NCBI GenBank assembly: GCA_003615045.1
Contig: ML014162.1
Coordinates: 1 to 64,000, forward strand
Origin: Caulochytrium protostelioides
Taxonomy: Eukaryota > Chytridiomycota > Caulochytriomycetes > Caulochytriales > Caulochytriaceae
DNA: 64,000 nucleotides
Direction: 5' to 3'
This document shows positions 9,555 to 19,052 of the stretch, piece after piece. The notes under the pieces were generated by a model. The model was not told where the DNA came from. It did not search any database and was given only the letters and a program-made list of their open reading frames with translations. Positions within the stretch are counted from its first letter, which is position 1. Each line of letters opens with the position of its first letter. Made by a program: the position numbers and the translations under genes.

Positions 9555-11273
9555 GGTGAACAACGACGCGTCGGTCTACGGAACGATGCACGACCGTAAA
9601 GCGCCCAAGAAAGCATCATAAGAAAGAACCGCAGAAGAGGAAGAGAGGGTGAGTCATCCGGCATCGTGTCGCGTTCCCGAGGGACCTCGAACGCCATCGT
9701 GGTCCATTGCCATCGCCACCGCCGTCACCATCGCGGCGGCCCTGGTGGCCCCATCGGCGGAAGGACCGGAACTGCCCGCGACGGGGCCCGCGGCGTCGAT
9801 CGACGGCCGGGAGCCCACGGCAAGGCCGCCGCCGCCAGGATCGCTGGCGCCGTCGCCGCCGCGGCCTCACGGGTGCTCGGGACGCGCGAGGCTCGGCCGC
9901 GTGGACGGCGCCCGAACGCCGATTCGAATTGGCCGCGACGCTGCCTTGTGCAGGCCGGCACGCGGGCGCAGGGCGACCGCGACGACGGTTCATGCCATCG
10001 CATCACGGTGGGATGGCCATAGCGACGCCGAGGGCGATGGCGACAACCGCGAGCGGGTCGTGCGCGGCGCCAAGACGACGGCGCTGTCGCCGGCCATGTT
10101 CAGGTGACGGCGGCCGGCGCGAGACGATGCGGCGCGACGCGTCGATGCGCCTGCGCACGGCGGGCAGCACCGCTTCCTGCCGCGATGGAGCCACGCGGCG
10201 ACGGGAGCGCGGCAGTGATGCCAGCAGCCGCGTCACAGCGGCAGCCGCGAGACAGGACCGCGACGGCGGCGGCGTGCGGGCGCCCGCGTCGCATCGGTCG
10301 CACCCATTCGAAGAAAAAAAAGCGACGCACATACAGTATGCAAGGAGGTGCGGTGCGGAGTGACAAGAACAGGGCAGGACGGGGGCGACACGTCAGGCGC
10401 GGATGCGGCGATGACCGACCCCTCGCAGGATGCGGCCGCCGCCGGCCACGTGGTCCGCGAGCAATGCGCGACGGCTTGGGTGACGGCGGCCGCGCGTGGT
10501 GCCGCCGCCGCCGCCGCCGCCGCCGTCGTCGTCGTCGTTGGTTTATACACTCGGCGCACGCCGTGAGTGGCCTCTCGCCGACGCCGCCGACGCCGCCGCC
10601 CACGGCCACCGGGCGCCGCGTGCCCCAGCCCGGGTGGGCGAGCGCAGGCCGCCGCAGCGCCGCCCGCGCCTCGCCTCGCGTTCGCGTCGCCTTGGCCCTC
10701 TTCGCCGCCTCAGCCGCGCCGCGCGTCCGGACGGCGCGCCCTCCGCGGGCCTCCGGTCGCGTCGGGACGAGTCGGCGTCATCGACGGCCGTCCGTCGACG
10801 CACGGACCCGCACCATGCATGCGTGGCCCGAGCGGCGCCGAGCAGCAACGCCGAGCAGCAGCGACGACGATGGGGCAGCTCGGACGGCGCTGCGTCGCGG
10901 GAGGCGGCCGGCATCTGCGGCGCGTCGGGCATGCGCCGCCGGGCCGCGGCAGCGACGCCGCACACCTGCCGACGCGCCGCCATGGCCGCCGCCGTGGCCG
11001 CCGTGGCCGCCGTGGCCGCCGCGGCGTGATACCTCGTGTCGGGGGCTCGAGGTGGGCTTTCAAGAGACTGGCAAGCCGCCAACCTGCGCGCTCGCTGGTC
11101 GTGGCACAACCGAGGACGCGGGCGGGCATCAGCGGCCGTGCGACGTCGCATGGGTCACATGCGGCAGCAACACGTGGTCGTTGCTCATCCGCTCCGTGGT
11201 GCCTGTTCCCGCATTCTCCTCTTGCCGCCGCCCTCTGCTTCTCCCCCCACTTCGTATCATCGTCGCGATTACG
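9555..11273. other. Divergent intergenic region, very GC-rich, no supportable gene
   Basis: Long open frames cross it on several strands, including one fused in frame to ATP17, but their composition is Arg/Ala/Pro-rich with no domains, as expected from GC-rich non-coding DNA. It holds a GCC/GTC trinucleotide tract (10501-10540) and 9-bp GCCGCCGTG repeats (10981-11027). Confidence 0.55.
10981..11027. repeat. GCCGCCGTG 9-bp tandem repeat
   Basis: About four to five copies of a 9-bp unit mixing GCC and GTG triplets, about 250 bases upstream of ATP17. It is probably simple-sequence DNA. Confidence 0.8.
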
Positions 11274-11968
11274 ATGCTCGGTCTCCGCTTGACGCAGCGC
11301 GTGTCGCTGGCCACGGCCGCCGGCCGCCGCGCGCAGAGCTCCATGATTCCGCCCAAGGTGGCCAACATCGCGGAGCTCGGGCAGCTCACCAGCCGCCACC
11401 CGCAGGCTCACCCGGAGACGTTCGCCAAGATGAAGTACTTCTACCGCCACATCCCGAAGGGCAACGCGGCGCCATCGACCGCCAAGTCCACCTACTGGTC
11501 GCGCTACCAGGCCAAGTACATCGAGACCAACTCGCTGGCCCCGCTCGCCCACCTCTTCCTCTTCTTTGTGCCCTTCGGCTACACCGTCAACTACTTTATT
11601 GCCGGCCACCGTAAGTGAAGGATGCGGCTCTTCCGCTCGTACGGCGGCGGTCCCGTTCGGGTTGCCGAGGTCTCCCTCGTCGTTGGACATCGCGAGTGCC
11701 GCTATCGATGCCGTTGCATCGCGCAGCAGCAAGGCCTCGGCATGGCATCGCGGGATGGCATGGCCGCGAGCCCAGGCGATGGGTTATCGCGTCGCCGATG
11801 CGGCCAAGCCCATGCGCATCTCTTAACAAGTTTGCTGGCGATGTGTCCACTCACCCTCTCTCTGTCCTTTTGATTGTTTCTGATGCCATGATCGCACATG
11901 GTCTCCGGCGCCGCTGTTGATGATAATGGCGATCCCATGCAGACCACCCCCACTACGAGTTCCACTAA
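11274..11968 (+). CDS. ATP17: Mitochondrial F1Fo-ATP synthase subunit f
   Basis: A stator and dimer-interface subunit of the Fo sector in the inner mitochondrial membrane. The ATG at 11274 starts a short presequence ending RRAQSS, then MIPPKVANIAEL, YRHIPKGN, SRYQAKYIETNS and a C-terminal membrane helix (LFLFFVPFGYTVNYFIAGH). The IPPKV, P-x-G and YxAKY motifs match fungal subunit f. Exon 1 ends at 11610 before a consensus donor GTAAGT. Reading through would give only RK and a stop. Splicing to an acceptor AG at 11941-11942 joins phase 1 to a 26-nt exon (11943-11968) and yields the tail HHPHYEFH, like the His-rich ends of fungal subunit f. The spliced protein has 120 residues, and the intron 332 nt. 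It is convergent with the trp gene. Confidence 0.9.
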
Positions 11969-12236
11969 ACGGCTCCCCCGCGGTCGTGTCGACGGCGACG
12001 GCAAGGAAGATGGACATTTGGCCGGCTGTGAACGGCGCGCGCCCGCGGCGTTGTCTGCCGGTATCCGGCGGTCCACCCGATCCAGCCCTCGCTTCTCCCC
12101 ACGCTTCCGCGCAAGCCTCCGCCATGTCATATAATTACCTTATCACGTTCTCTTTGATGCAAGGGAGGATGAATATCATCCGAGCCACCAAGATATAAAA
12201 AAAGTCGACGAAGGCCATCGCGGCGCGGCCTGAGCT

Positions 12237-14915
12237 TTAGTCACAGCGCGACCGTTTCTCGCCGAGCGGCGCGGCCGACAGGTCGAGGGGCGCCATGCCG
12301 CGGACGGCGGCCATGTACGCGAGCACACGGCTCACGCACTTGGCGCCGGGCGCGCGCTCGACGCCGGACGACGCGTCCACGCCGAGCGCCGCGGCGCCCG
12401 TCTGCGCCAGCGCCGCAGCGACGTTGGCGGGGCCGAGCCCGCCGGCCACGAGCAGCGGCGCGCCGTCGCAGGCCGCCGCGACACGCGGTACAAGGCTCCA
12501 GTCGAACGGCACGCCAGCGCCGCCGCTCGCGCGCACCGACGCCGACGCGCCGCTCGCGGCGCCCGGAAGCACGGGTACCGCCGTGTCCAGCAGCACCGCG
12601 TGCGCGCCGTGGCGCGCATACGCGTCGACGTCGCGCGCGAGCTCGGCGACCAGCGCATCGCGCAGGTCTGCGGCCGCGGCGTTCGGCGCGGGCGCGTCGA
12701 GCCGCGGCACGTGCAGGACCTTGATGACCGCGAGGTGCGGCAGCCGGCGCGCGATGGCGGCGACGCGGTCGGGAGTCGCGCCGCCGTGGAGCTGGACCGC
12801 GTGGAAGAGCCCGCGCGGCGCGGCCGCCAGCGCCGCGACGTCGGCGTCCGTGGCGTCCTTGAGGACCGCGACGCGCAGCGGCGGCGCGCCCAACGCCGCG
12901 CGGAGGGCGCGGAGCTGCTGGGCGAAGTGGCGCAGCATGCGGCCGGCCGTCCGGGCCTCGGCGGGCGGCGGCGTCGGCGCCCAGGTCGGCGCGGCGGCCC
13001 ACGCGGCCCGCGGGCCCTCAGCGGCTTCGACGAGCGCGACCACCGCGTCGAGCGTGACGGCGCGTTTCGAGTCGGGCACGAGAATGAAGCCCGCGGCGTC
13101 GGCACCGACGTCGCGGACCATCGCGTAGTCGAGTGCGTTAGTAAGGCCGCAGAGCTTGACGAACGGTCTCGATGGCGGCGGCGCGCGCAAGGCGTCGACG
13201 GCCATGGCGCCAGCAGCCTCGGGGCCAGCAGCAGCAGGACGAGCCGCAGACGCATCGGCGGCGGGCTCGGCGGCATCTGCAGGGCCGCGAACCAGCTGGC
13301 GCAGCGTGTCGGCCACGTTAGCGCTGCGCATGAGGGTCTCACCGACAAGCACGCCGCAGCAACCGGCCTGCATGTACCGCTGAACGTCCTCGTGGGTCTG
13401 GATACCCGACAGCGCCAGCACGAGCACGCCGGGCGGAACCATCGAGAGCAGCGGCGAGACGCGGTCCGCGACGGTGAAGGTGTGCAGGTCGCGGTTGTTG
13501 ATGCCGATGAGCTGGGCGCCCGCATCCAGCGCCGTCTGCATCTCGGCGGCGTTGGCGACCTCGACGAGCGGCTCCATGCCGAGGGCGCGGGCGTACGCCA
13601 TATACTGCGCAAGCTCGTCGGCGCTCAGGATGGCGACAATCAGCAGGATCAAGTCGGCGCCGGCGAGCCGCGATTCGAGGATCTGGTATGGATCGACGAT
13701 AAAGTCTTTGCGCAACACGAGCGGCCGGCGCTCACCGAACGGCTCGAGGGCTGCGCGCACGTGGGTCATATCCTCGAGGCGGCCTTTGAACCACGTGGGT
13801 TCGGTCAGGACCGAGATGGCGGCGACGCCGGCCTGCGCATACTGCAGCGCGATCGTCGGCGCGTGGGCGCTGAGGTCGATGGCCTGCTTGGACGGCGAGG
13901 CACGCTTGATTTCGGCAAAGAACGCGACGGGCGCGCGCGCGCGGCATGCCTGGAGGTGCGCCAACACGTCTTTCTGCGGCGGCGCTACGACGCCCGTGGT
14001 CAGGCTGCGGTACAAGGCGGCAAACGAGCGCCCCGGCAGGGCGCGCAGCGCCGCCACATCCTTCAGCCGCTGTGCCTTGATGCGCTCCAAGATGGAGTCG
14101 TTCTTGGCTGGCGTCGCCACGGCCGCGGCCGTCGACTTGGCCGCCGTGGCCGTCGCCGCCGTGGCCGTCGTCTTGGATGTCGTGGCTGCCGCCTTGGCCA
14201 CCGTGGCCGTCGCCAGGTAGGAGGGATCGCGGGTCAGCGTGGCCCAGGTCCCGCCCTGCCAGCTCAGGAAGTTGGCAAAGAGACGGGTGCCCTGCTCGGA
14301 GATGACGCTCTCCGGGTGGAACTGGACGCCCTCCATGGCATACTCGCGGTGGCGTACGCCCATGACGATGCCGTCGCGGGTGCGCGAGGTGATCTCCAGG
14401 CAGTCCGGCAGCGTGGCGGCATCGCCGGCGAGCGAGTGGTAGCGCGTGCAGAGGATGCCCTGGTCGACGCCGGCGTAGAGACCGCGGCCGTCGTGGTCGA
14501 TCGCCGAGGCCTTGCCGTGCACGATGGTGCCCACGTGGTTGACGACGCCGCCGTACAGCTCAAACATGCACTGCTCGCCGAGACAGACGCCGAGAATCGG
14601 GACCTTGCCCGCGAACGCGCGGATCACGTCATTGGATACGCCCGCGCCGCGCGGCGCGCCCGGACCCGGCGAGATCACGACGTTGCGCGGGTTCAGCGCC
14701 AGGCACGCCTCGACCGTGATCTGATCGTTGCGCACCACGTGGACATCCGCACCGAGCGCCGACAGCGCCTGGTACACGTTCCAGGTAAAGCTGTCATAGT
14801 TGTCGATCATCAGCGTCGTCATTGTGACGGCGTCGGGCGCGGGGGCGCGGGGGAGGGGAGCCCTTGGAACGGCCACTCTATTCGGATCGGCCGACTGAGA
14901 CGGAGACAGGGCCAT
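12237..14915 (-). CDS. TRP1: Trifunctional tryptophan biosynthesis protein: glutamine amidotransferase / IGP synthase / PRA isomerase
   Basis: It carries three activities of the tryptophan pathway in the order typical of fungi (TrpC in Aspergillus, trp-1 in Neurospora). Residues about 32-225 form the anthranilate synthase glutaminase, with NYDSFTWNVYQ, the nucleophile in GVCLGEQCMFE and the catalytic VQFHPESV. Residues about 272-535 form indole-3-glycerol-phosphate synthase, with FFAEIKRASPSK, LRKDFIVDPYQI, LVEVANAAEM, GINNRDLHTF and ALSGI. Residues about 584-890 form phosphoribosylanthranilate isomerase, with the catalytic Cys in VKLCGLT and the Asp in VLLDTAVP. Low-complexity Ala/Thr linkers join the parts. 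The 892-residue frame has no intron. The ATG at 14915 is used, and a second in-frame ATG at 14822 (MTTLMIDNYDS) would remove 31 residues. The anthranilate synthase large subunit is not in this window. Confidence 0.97.
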   Translation of the reverse strand: MALSPSQSADPNRVAVPRAPLPRAPAPDAVTMTTLMIDNYDSFTWNVYQALSALGADVHVVRNDQITVEACLALNPRNVVISPGPGAPRGAGVSNDVIRAFAGKVPILGVCLGEQCMFELYGGVVNHVGTIVHGKASAIDHDGRGLYAGVDQGILCTRYHSLAGDAATLPDCLEITSRTRDGIVMGVRHREYAMEGVQFHPESVISEQGTRLFANFLSWQGGTWATLTRDPSYLATATVAKAAATTSKTTATAATATAAKSTAAAVATPAKNDSILERIKAQRLKDVAALRALPGRSFAALYRSLTTGVVAPPQKDVLAHLQACRARAPVAFFAEIKRASPSKQAIDLSAHAPTIALQYAQAGVAAISVLTEPTWFKGRLEDMTHVRAALEPFGERRPLVLRKDFIVDPYQILESRLAGADLILLIVAILSADELAQYMAYARALGMEPLVEVANAAEMQTALDAGAQLIGINNRDLHTFTVADRVSPLLSMVPPGVLVLALSGIQTHEDVQRYMQAGCCGVLVGETLMRSANVADTLRQLVRGPADAAEPAADASAARPAAAGPEAAGAMAVDALRAPPPSRPFVKLCGLTNALDYAMVRDVGADAAGFILVPDSKRAVTLDAVVALVEAAEGPRAAWAAAPTWAPTPPPAEARTAGRMLRHFAQQLRALRAALGAPPLRVAVLKDATDADVAALAAAPRGLFHAVQLHGGATPDRVAAIARRLPHLAVIKVLHVPRLDAPAPNAAAADLRDALVAELARDVDAYARHGAHAVLLDTAVPVLPGAASGASASVRASGGAGVPFDWSLVPRVAAACDGAPLLVAGGLGPANVAAALAQTGAAALGVDASSGVERAPGAKCVSRVLAYMAAVRGMAPLDLSAAPLGEKRSRCD

Positions 14916-17900
14916 CGGGCACCAGCCAGGCGAGTATGAGGTGAAAAAGCCATGCCGTACCGTAGTATCAAACCAACCATGTCAGGATGAGTCAGGCCGT
15001 TGGCGACGATCCATGTCGCTGTGGCACCGGCCGCGACGGCCGACGTGGGCCGCCGAGAGGGAGCTGCGCCACAGCGGGGTTCCACCGTCGGGGGATCGGC
15101 CGCCCCGTGGGCAGCGGTCGGAGTCTCGGATCAGGGGACTTACGAGGCAGCGCGAGGAGCATACGCGAGCGAAACGAGTATGCGCTAAGAGTGAAACAAG
15201 AAAGGTCGTCACCACAAGAAGCGCGGGATGGGAACGCTGGCGCCTTGAGTGTTCATCCAGCTATGAAACCAGACAGCGCGTCCCGATGGCGGCAGGCCGT
15301 CGACGCGCCCGATGACGGTCGGCCGAGCCGCTCGCGGTGGTATCGCCGCGACGTCTCATCCCCCGCCAGGTACGCGCAGCATTTAAGGGTGCGGCCGGCA
15401 CGCGAGTGTGTGTCGACGCGGGATGGACAATGTCTCACAAGGGCTCGAACGTGGCAGCGGCAGGCCCAGCACAGCAAGGCCGAGGCTAACCGAAGCCGCT
15501 AACCCCCCACGGCGTCTGAAGGCTCGCTATCGCCTGCGCCTCCGTCTCTACCTTCGCCTGCGCCTCTGTCTCATGGGCCGCTGAGGGGGCGGGAGCGGGG
15601 AAGGACACCGGCACAGGGCCCCTGGGGGCTTGCGATGATAAGGACGCCTAACCACATAAAACCTATGGTTGATAACCATAACTATTGAGACTAAGGAACG
15701 AGAGGCGACGACGGACAGTATGCTTGGCATGTGCTCGGAGCCGCCGTCACCGATCCCGTACCATCATTTAAAAGAGAGGAATCCCTATAGATACCATCAA
15801 ACCAGCGTGAGTTAGGGGATCCATAGACTCGACCATCGCTTGGCCCGAGATATGCGTCGACGATAGTATGTTGTTGGTTCGTATGCTTCAGCTAACTTCT
15901 GTGTGAATCAGCAGCAGCAGCGAATGGAATCATGGATCAATGGTCATGATTCCAGCATGGCTGGCGTTTCACCGCTCGTCGCGATGGTCTTGGGTGTGCC
16001 GGTGATGCTTCTCGCAATGCTCCCATGACGGAAGGAGACATCGTGCAAAGGCCACTCTATGGTGTCCGCATGCAGTGTCCGTGTCATCGCTTTGGTTTGC
16101 TTGGTTTAGCTCATCCGCTCTCGCGGATTTGCATCGCACGGTTGGAATCGTGGATCGTCGATTATGCTGGCTGCGAATTCAAATCCATGCCCCCGTCATA
16201 CGCCTCCTCCATGCGTGCCCTCCATCACAACCATGAGCAGCTCCTCGACAGAGGGAAGTTGGGAGCAAGATCACAAGGGACCGCCCACACCACTTCTACG
16301 GAGGTTCCTGGTGCATGTTCACGGCAGGAGAGCAGTGGCCCGCGGCACCAACTCGCTCCATCTTCCGTCGGCCAGCGGATGACCACCGCTCTTTTGGCCA
16401 TCATCGGCAAAGGATCGTCGCCTTTGCCCGTGGTGTGCTGCGCCATACCAGCCGTCGGACATGCTCCTCGACTTCCACGGCGTCGCGACGGCTCGACCCA
16501 GACGTTCGGGGGCTGGCTGACGCCACTGGGGATGAGCGCAGCCTCCCGTCCGTCCCTCTCTGGACCGGCACGGCCGACCCGTGCCCGCCACACCCCACAC
16601 CCATCCATCCATCCATCCATCCATCCATCCATCCCGGCTCCAGCGACCAGGAAACGATACCACTCGGTTACAATGAAGGCCGAGGTCTCATAGGCATCCT
16701 CGATGGATGGCAAGCATATGGCTCGAGAGAATCAACGTCGCGGCAGACAACGTGGGACACACAGTGGGGTCCAATCGGTCAAGGAGAGGGAAGAGCGAGC
16801 TAACCCGCCGTGCCTTGTTGACTGAACCCCTTCCTGTTCCCTAATTGACCCGTTCAATTCGTACGTTGCTATTTCGATGTCTCGTCTACCTGCCACGCGG
16901 ATTCCCGTCCTGCGGCGCGCCGTATCCGCCGGGTCAGCATGAACCCACGTGCCCGCCTCGCCGTCCGGAAGCCGTCTCGGTTCCCGGACGCGCGCTATCT
17001 ACAAGGCCGTGGCGATGGATGACCCAGAAATCGGCTCAGGATGATGCGCCTGCTGGACGGATGGTCCTTCATCGCGGGACGCCGACAAAAGCCCTCCGTG
17101 CGATAGGATGGGTGTGTTGCTTGCCCCTGCCGCGGCTTGAACTGTCAGAACGAACGTGAACGCGGCTGTCTCGCGCCTCCTGCGTCGGTGTCGCCTCGCG
17201 TCGCCCGTATAGCATGCCGGAAGGCGTGATCCCGGGCCGACCCGGGACGGCGGAGCGATGCTGATCCGCTGATGCGGCGATCATTACCCGACGTGTGACG
17301 CTACGCGACGCGCTTTCTCGGCGTTCGAAGACGCATCAAGCCGCGATTGATCGGCGAGACGCGCACTGATCCATCGCTGTTTCACGATGGTCTGCACCGC
17401 TTCCGTATGCTGCGCTTGCTCGCCGCGCGCTCGTCTCCCCCCGCCGCCTCGAAAAGCGAAGCCGCCGTGTTCTGCTGCCAGGCGCCCGGGTCGTGCCACG
17501 CGTCGTTTCTTTGGCATACGACGCCATTCTGTATGGCCGTCCGGTCCGGTCGGTTCGATCGGATTCAACCCGTTTTGGGTTTATGGCCGGCCGGCGACGT
17601 TCTTTGTCTTCTCGAGCGGTGGGCCGCTTTCCAGCCTCTCCCAGGAGCAGCTGCAGCTGCGAGCAAGCGCCCGCGGCATTTTCTCTCTTGGGGATGTCGG
17701 CAATGAAAATGGGGTTGCTCGCCGGGTGTGTGCGTGGGCATTCTGTGCTCGCGTGCCGTCCGACGGGCGCCCAAGCGCTCTGCGCATCGTGGTTAAGGCT
17801 CTTGTTGGCTGTCCCGTGGAATCCTCCCATGCCGATCGTGCAGGCTCACGCCACACTGCGACTGCGCGTCGGTCGGAGTTGATTTTGGTGGTCGTGTCCG

Positions 17901-18089
17901 GCACCTCGGTGCCGGCATGTCTTGCCCCCGCCAGCCAACCTGCCGCGTCATCCTCGTCTCGCTTCGGGGATGGTGTGGTCGACAAGGACACCCTGAACTC
18001 ACCCCCTACTCCTCATCTTTCATCCGATTTTGTTTTGTTTTGATGTTCCTTGTTCATGATACCGCCGTGCAGACCCTCTACACGTCGCC
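14916..18089. other. Large intergenic region (3.2 kb) without a supportable gene
   Basis: The part from about 15,600 to 16,250 is less GC-rich than its surroundings. It holds an ATCC repeat (16601-16634). Open frames of up to about 220 codons exist but lack domains and overlap one another on opposite strands. The last 100 bases are T-rich (ttttgttttgttttg near 18028) and belong to the RPS7 promoter and 5' UTR. A CAG at 18069-18071, about 20 bases before the RPS7 ATG, could be the acceptor of a 5' UTR intron. I see no tRNA. Confidence 0.5.
16601..16634. repeat. (ATCC)n tetranucleotide repeat
   Basis: About 8.5 copies of CCAT/ATCC in a row. On the minus strand it reads as an Asp-Gly-Trp-Met repeat in an otherwise unsupported frame. 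Confidence 0.95.
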
Positions 18090-18680
18090 ATGTCTGCCGT
18101 TCAGCACAAGCTTGTCAAGCCCACGGGCATCAAGCCCACGGATCTGGAGCTCCAGGTCGCCCAGGTCATGCTCGACCTCGAGGGCTCCTCGTCGGAGATC
18201 AAGGGTGAGCTCCGTGGCCTCCAGCTCACCGCCGTCAAGGAGGTGACGGTCGCCCACGGCAAGAAGGCCCTCGTCCTTTTCGTTCCCGTGCCGCAGCTCA
18301 AGGCCTTCCACAAGGCCCACGGCCGCCTCGTGCGCGAGCTCGAGAAGAAGTTCGCCGACCGCCACGTGCTCGTCGTCGCCAACCGCCGCATGCTCCCCGT
18401 GCAGACCCGCGACTCGCGCTCCACCCAGCCCCGCCCGCGCTCGCGCACCCTCACCAACGTCCACGAGAAGCTCCTCGAGGACCTTGTCTTCCCGACCGAG
18501 ATCGTCGGCAAGCGCACCAAGGTCCGCGTCGACGGCACCAAGCAGCTCAAGGTCTTCCTGGACCGCAAGGACCACACCTCGCTGGAGTACAAGCTCGAGA
18601 CCTTCGCCGGCGCCTACAAGCGCCTCACCGGCAAGGACGTCGTCTTCGAGTTCCCCGCCGGCGCTGCCGCCCACGAGTAA
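18090..18680 (+). CDS. RPS7: 40S ribosomal protein S7 (eS7)
   Basis: A component of the small ribosomal subunit. The 196-residue frame without introns is close to the usual length of about 190-195. Recognisable blocks include the N-terminal LVKPTGIKPTDLE, the central ALVLFVPVPQLKAFHKAHGR followed by LVRELEKKFADRHVL, RSRTLTNVHEKLLEDLVFP, and the C-terminal HTSLEYKLETFAGAYKRLTG with KDVVFEFP. Its codon use is strongly biased to C- and G-ending codons, as expected for a highly expressed gene. It is convergent with the PPR gene. Confidence 0.97.
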   Translation: MSAVQHKLVKPTGIKPTDLELQVAQVMLDLEGSSSEIKGELRGLQLTAVKEVTVAHGKKALVLFVPVPQLKAFHKAHGRLVRELEKKFADRHVLVVANRRMLPVQTRDSRSTQPRPRSRTLTNVHEKLLEDLVFPTEIVGKRTKVRVDGTKQLKVFLDRKDHTSLEYKLETFAGAYKRLTGKDVVFEFPAGAAAHE

Positions 18681-19052
18681 ATTCCCCGTCCGCTCGCGCC
18701 GCGTGGTATGCGCGGCGCGATGAAAGGGAGGGGTATGCCCGACAGCGTCTCTCTCCACCTATAAAAACGAGGAGGGGGGTTGTTTCTTTTTTATAACCAT
18801 AATAAGGATGGAGAGCCCTGAACATGATCTCTTGCCGGCGATGTGGTTTGAAACGGGTATGAAGACGGCACGAGCCAGACCATCAAGCGGAGGACTCGAA
18901 CACGAGGGTGGCGGAAAACACTCGCGAGGGGGCGGGAGCACGTTTCCGGAAGGAAGGGGCCGGCCATCACGACTCTCGTTTCCGAAAGAAACTAAAGAAA
19001 CGGTGTCGCATTGCCAATCGTCACTCCAGAAAAAACAGAAGTCTAAGATAAA
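18681..19052. other. Convergent 3' intergenic region between RPS7 and the PPR gene
   Basis: These 372 bases contain an AT-rich patch (18757-18810, with tataaaaacg and ttttttataaccataataagg) that is a plausible RPS7 3' processing region. No gene is seen. Confidence 0.55.

Noticed and set aside
10104-11273. In-frame N-terminal extension of ATP17 by about 390 codons
   Set aside because: The extension is low-complexity Arg/Ala/Pro sequence. Subunit f is a protein of about 100 residues, and the ATG at 11274 starts a normal presequence.
12600-14939. A 779-codon plus-strand open frame
   Set aside because: Antisense to TRP1, whose three catalytic domains are unmistakable; the plus-strand product is Arg-rich with no motif.
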